From contig CANDNT010000001.1 in assembly GCA_947387485.1 (NCBI GenBank), forward strand, positions 1 through 64,000: a stretch of DNA of 64,000 bases, written 5' to 3'. The notes below the pieces were generated by a model. The model had not been told where the DNA came from and ran no database searches. It saw only the letters and a list, made by a program, of their open reading frames with translations. This stretch comes from Aquimarina rhabdastrellae. Its GTDB lineage: Bacteria; Bacteroidota; Bacteroidia; Flavobacteriales; Flavobacteriaceae. Below, piece by piece: positions 62,592 to 64,000 of this stretch. How positions within the stretch are numbered: the stretch's first letter is position 1; each line of letters begins with the position of its first letter. A program made the position numbers and the translations under genes.

Positions 62592-62627
62592 CATAAAAAA
62601 AAGCAACAGTAGTAATTACTGTTGCTT
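62592..62627 (-). terminator. Terminator of the DUF1842 gene
   Basis: AAGCAACAGTA/TACTGTTGCTT, an 11-bp perfect stem with a 5-nt loop; the minus strand continues into a T-run. Confidence 0.8.
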
Positions 62628-62658
62628 AATGATAATGAAAAAGTAAGTTAAAATGTGT

Positions 62659-63129
62659 TTATGATAACGCTGGTTCTTTTGCTATTTCAAATGAATTTAC
62701 TGCTTGCACATAAAAGTCATTAGCTTCTTGCCAATTTCCGTTAGGATCTCTGTATTTAAAATTTGCACGTCCTGTTTGCCAATCATCTTCTAGCACCATA
62801 CGCAATTCAAAATTAGGTTGTAATTGTAGTCCGTGACCTGCTCCATCTGGCCAGTGAATATCTGGAAAACCAGTAGCAGTTACCAAAATATGTGAGTTAT
62901 TAGGCATTACCGTTAAATACGTATAATTTCCAGATACTTTACTGTGTTGATCTAGTGGTGGGTTAGTTGCTTGAGTAATATGTGCTATACCACTTACTGT
63001 TTTTCCTGGAGTATATACCGCAAGGCTTAAATTTAATCTTACATCTCCTACTATTGGTTGATCAGGTCTTCCAATTCTTACTTCATAATTAACGTGAAAC
63101 AATCCTAATTGTTTTTTCTCTGTTGACAT
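62659..63129 (-). CDS. DUF1842-like protein
   Basis: A 156-residue protein resembling DUF1842: GLFHVNYEVRIGRPDQPIVG, LSLAVYTPGKTVSGIAHITQ, ATNPPLDQHSKVSGNYTYLT. No signal peptide, predominantly beta. Members are small proteins of unknown function found in bacteria that make secreted or lipid-interacting proteins. The gene upstream at 63450 onward is on the same strand; the two are separated by a terminator. Confidence 0.75.
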   Translation of the reverse strand: MSTEKKQLGLFHVNYEVRIGRPDQPIVGDVRLNLSLAVYTPGKTVSGIAHITQATNPPLDQHSKVSGNYTYLTVMPNNSHILVTATGFPDIHWPDGAGHGLQLQPNFELRMVLEDDWQTGRANFKYRDPNGNWQEANDFYVQAVNSFEIAKEPALS

Positions 63130-63389
63130 AATTGATTTGTTTTGTTTGAATATTTTTTAACATGCAAACACTCAAAATATAGTATCGCGATAATCATTAA
63201 GTAATTGCTATGCTAAGGTAATCAATGTGTAACCCAATTTATTGAGGTTTGTAAATCAACTATTTACGGACTTAACTTTAGGCTAAAGAAAGAAGATTTA
63301 TGCTTGTAGGTTTATTCTGTATTTTTCGATATTATGAATGAATTTTATAAATCATAACATACTCATAACTTAATATTTACATTTAATTA
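63130..63389. other. Intergenic region, promoter of the DUF1842 gene expected
   Basis: About 260 bp without a gene; AT-rich, no repeat or clear promoter consensus noticed. Confidence 0.35.
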
Positions 63390-63422
63390 AACAAAAAAGA
63401 AGGCTATAAAAGCCTCCTTCTT
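63390..63422 (-). terminator. Terminator of the edge gene
   Basis: Hairpin AAGAAGG-AGGCTT with AAGCCT... partner arms (63397-63405 and 63411-63422, one bulge) and a T-run on the minus strand. Confidence 0.6.
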
Positions 63423-63449
63423 AATTATATCGTAATACTAAACTTAATA

Positions 63450-64000
63450 TTAAAGTTGTTGTAAAATGATGTTTGAATCGTCAGAATTTTGCTGAGAATC
63501 AATGTTCATCCATACAAATTGTCCTCCATTACCAAATAATGGATTAGTAATTGTTTGTGGTTGTCCTGATTTAGGCTTTACAATTGTAAAATCTTTATTT
63601 TCTGTAACACTTCCTATTCCTGTTACAAAAGCTTCAGCGTTTGGTCCTGGATTAACAATAAAAACTGTAGCTTGGTTTTCTATAAACTGAATACTCATAA
63701 ACTGAGTTCTGTTGCTGTTGATAGTAAGGTTATACCATTGAGAAGAAGGTACTCTGTAATATCTTCTGAACTTGTCAAAAGGCATGTTCTCGTTAATTGG
63801 CATTTCTTGATTAATTAATCCAGCAGTATTAATAGGCATACCTACACTACCAATCCAAGTATCAACTGCATTTGAACCACTACCTTCATCAGTTTTAATA
63901 GATACAGAAACAGTATTAGTTTCACTTCCAGAAACTAAAGCAACAGATGCTAACCCATTGTTTCCTGTAGTACCAGGTACTTTTATTGTTACAGGTAAAC
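63450..64000 (-). CDS. Hypothetical beta-rich protein, cut by the window edge
   Basis: The frame remains open from its stop at 63450 to the end of the window (at least 183 residues), so a start at 63839 is only an internal Met. The visible part includes VTIKVPGTTGNNGLASVALV, SGSETNTVSVSIKTDEGSGS and NAVDTWIGSVGMPIN, Ser/Thr/Gly/Asn-rich beta sequence, then SSQWYNLTINSNRTQFMSIQ and NPLFGNGGQFVWMNIDSQQN. The start and any signal peptide lie outside. No family was recognised. Confidence 0.7.
   Translation of the reverse strand, partial: LPVTIKVPGTTGNNGLASVALVSGSETNTVSVSIKTDEGSGSNAVDTWIGSVGMPINTAGLINQEMPINENMPFDKFRRYYRVPSSQWYNLTINSNRTQFMSIQFIENQATVFIVNPGPNAEAFVTGIGSVTENKDFTIVKPKSGQPQTITNPLFGNGGQFVWMNIDSQQNSDDSNIILQQL

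Overview
This is a chromosomal window from an AT-rich (about one third G+C by eye) member of the Bacteroidota, most likely a marine Flavobacteriaceae in the Aquimarina/Tenacibaculum part of the family. The support is a T9SS C-terminal sorting domain on a secreted protease, a carboxypeptidase-regulatory-domain TonB receptor, paired RHS/YD-repeat genes of the Bacteroidetes type, DUF4290 and DUF493 next to murA, many lipoproteins with an S-C lipobox, and a clean Bacteroidetes promoter (TTG-N19-TAAATTTG) in front of the HU gene. The genus cannot be fixed from the sequence alone.

Region 1 (1-9254) is an integron-like cassette array read on the minus strand. A 375-residue tyrosine recombinase (7665-8792) points into the array. 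Between its stop codon and the first cassette lies a 28-bp perfect palindrome. Then follow five complete cassettes and the start of a sixth. Each cassette begins with GTT plus 6-7 more bases, and each ends in a long inverted-repeat site whose first arm is the exact reverse complement of that same cassette's first 9-10 bases. This is the signature left by integron-type site-specific recombination. The recombinase lacks the insertion typical of IntI and has the same orientation as the cassettes, so this is not a textbook integron. Cassette 1 (about 3.8 kb) carries a complete BcgI-like type IIB restriction-modification system (fused nuclease-methylase, specificity subunit, XRE regulator) plus a small divergent gene. 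Cassettes 2-5 carry unknown proteins, two lipoprotein/exported proteins and a zinc-ribbon protein.

Region 2 (about 9250-18165) is an 8.6-kb island at a tRNA-Met gene. The intact tRNA is at 18092-18165, and a displaced 42-nt copy of its 3' half is at 9495-9536. Both are embedded in a diverged direct repeat of about 290 bp. Cargo: a two-gene RHS/YD-repeat system (10313-17161) whose second protein ends in a variable candidate toxin tip, a decayed copy of the junction between the two RHS genes (9889-10197), and a remnant of an IS982-family transposase. No immunity gene is apparent.

Region 3 (18300-33400) is core genome: START-like protein, class IV aminotransferase, YqgE, HU, Fmt, RecQ, a P-loop ATPase, DUF493, DUF4290, MurA (with Asp in place of the fosfomycin-target Cys), a three-gene operon (M28 peptidase, TraB-like lipoprotein, arginase-like) and a TonB receptor.

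Region 4 (33500-47000) is accessory: paired TPR proteins, lipoproteins, a DoxX/flavodoxin-like oxidoreductase pair beside a Crp/Fnr regulator, a two-gene nuclease pair (PD-(D/E)xK and GIY-YIG), a GNAT, a cyclase-family lipoprotein and several orphans. Three minus-strand genes (40842-41465, 44321-45712, 61333-61713) share an upstream hairpin element at an almost identical distance from the start codon, and a fourth (46416-46820) has a diverged version with compensating stem changes. This is a candidate unrecognised cis-regulatory element.

Region 5 (47100-64000) holds a sulfatase-like hydrolase and VOC protein, an AraC-SDR-NAD(P)-binding-MBL operon, an LRR protein, a lipoprotein, a Fic protein, MnmE, a T9SS-secreted trypsin-like protease, DUF4870 and DUF1842 proteins, and a gene cut by the window edge.
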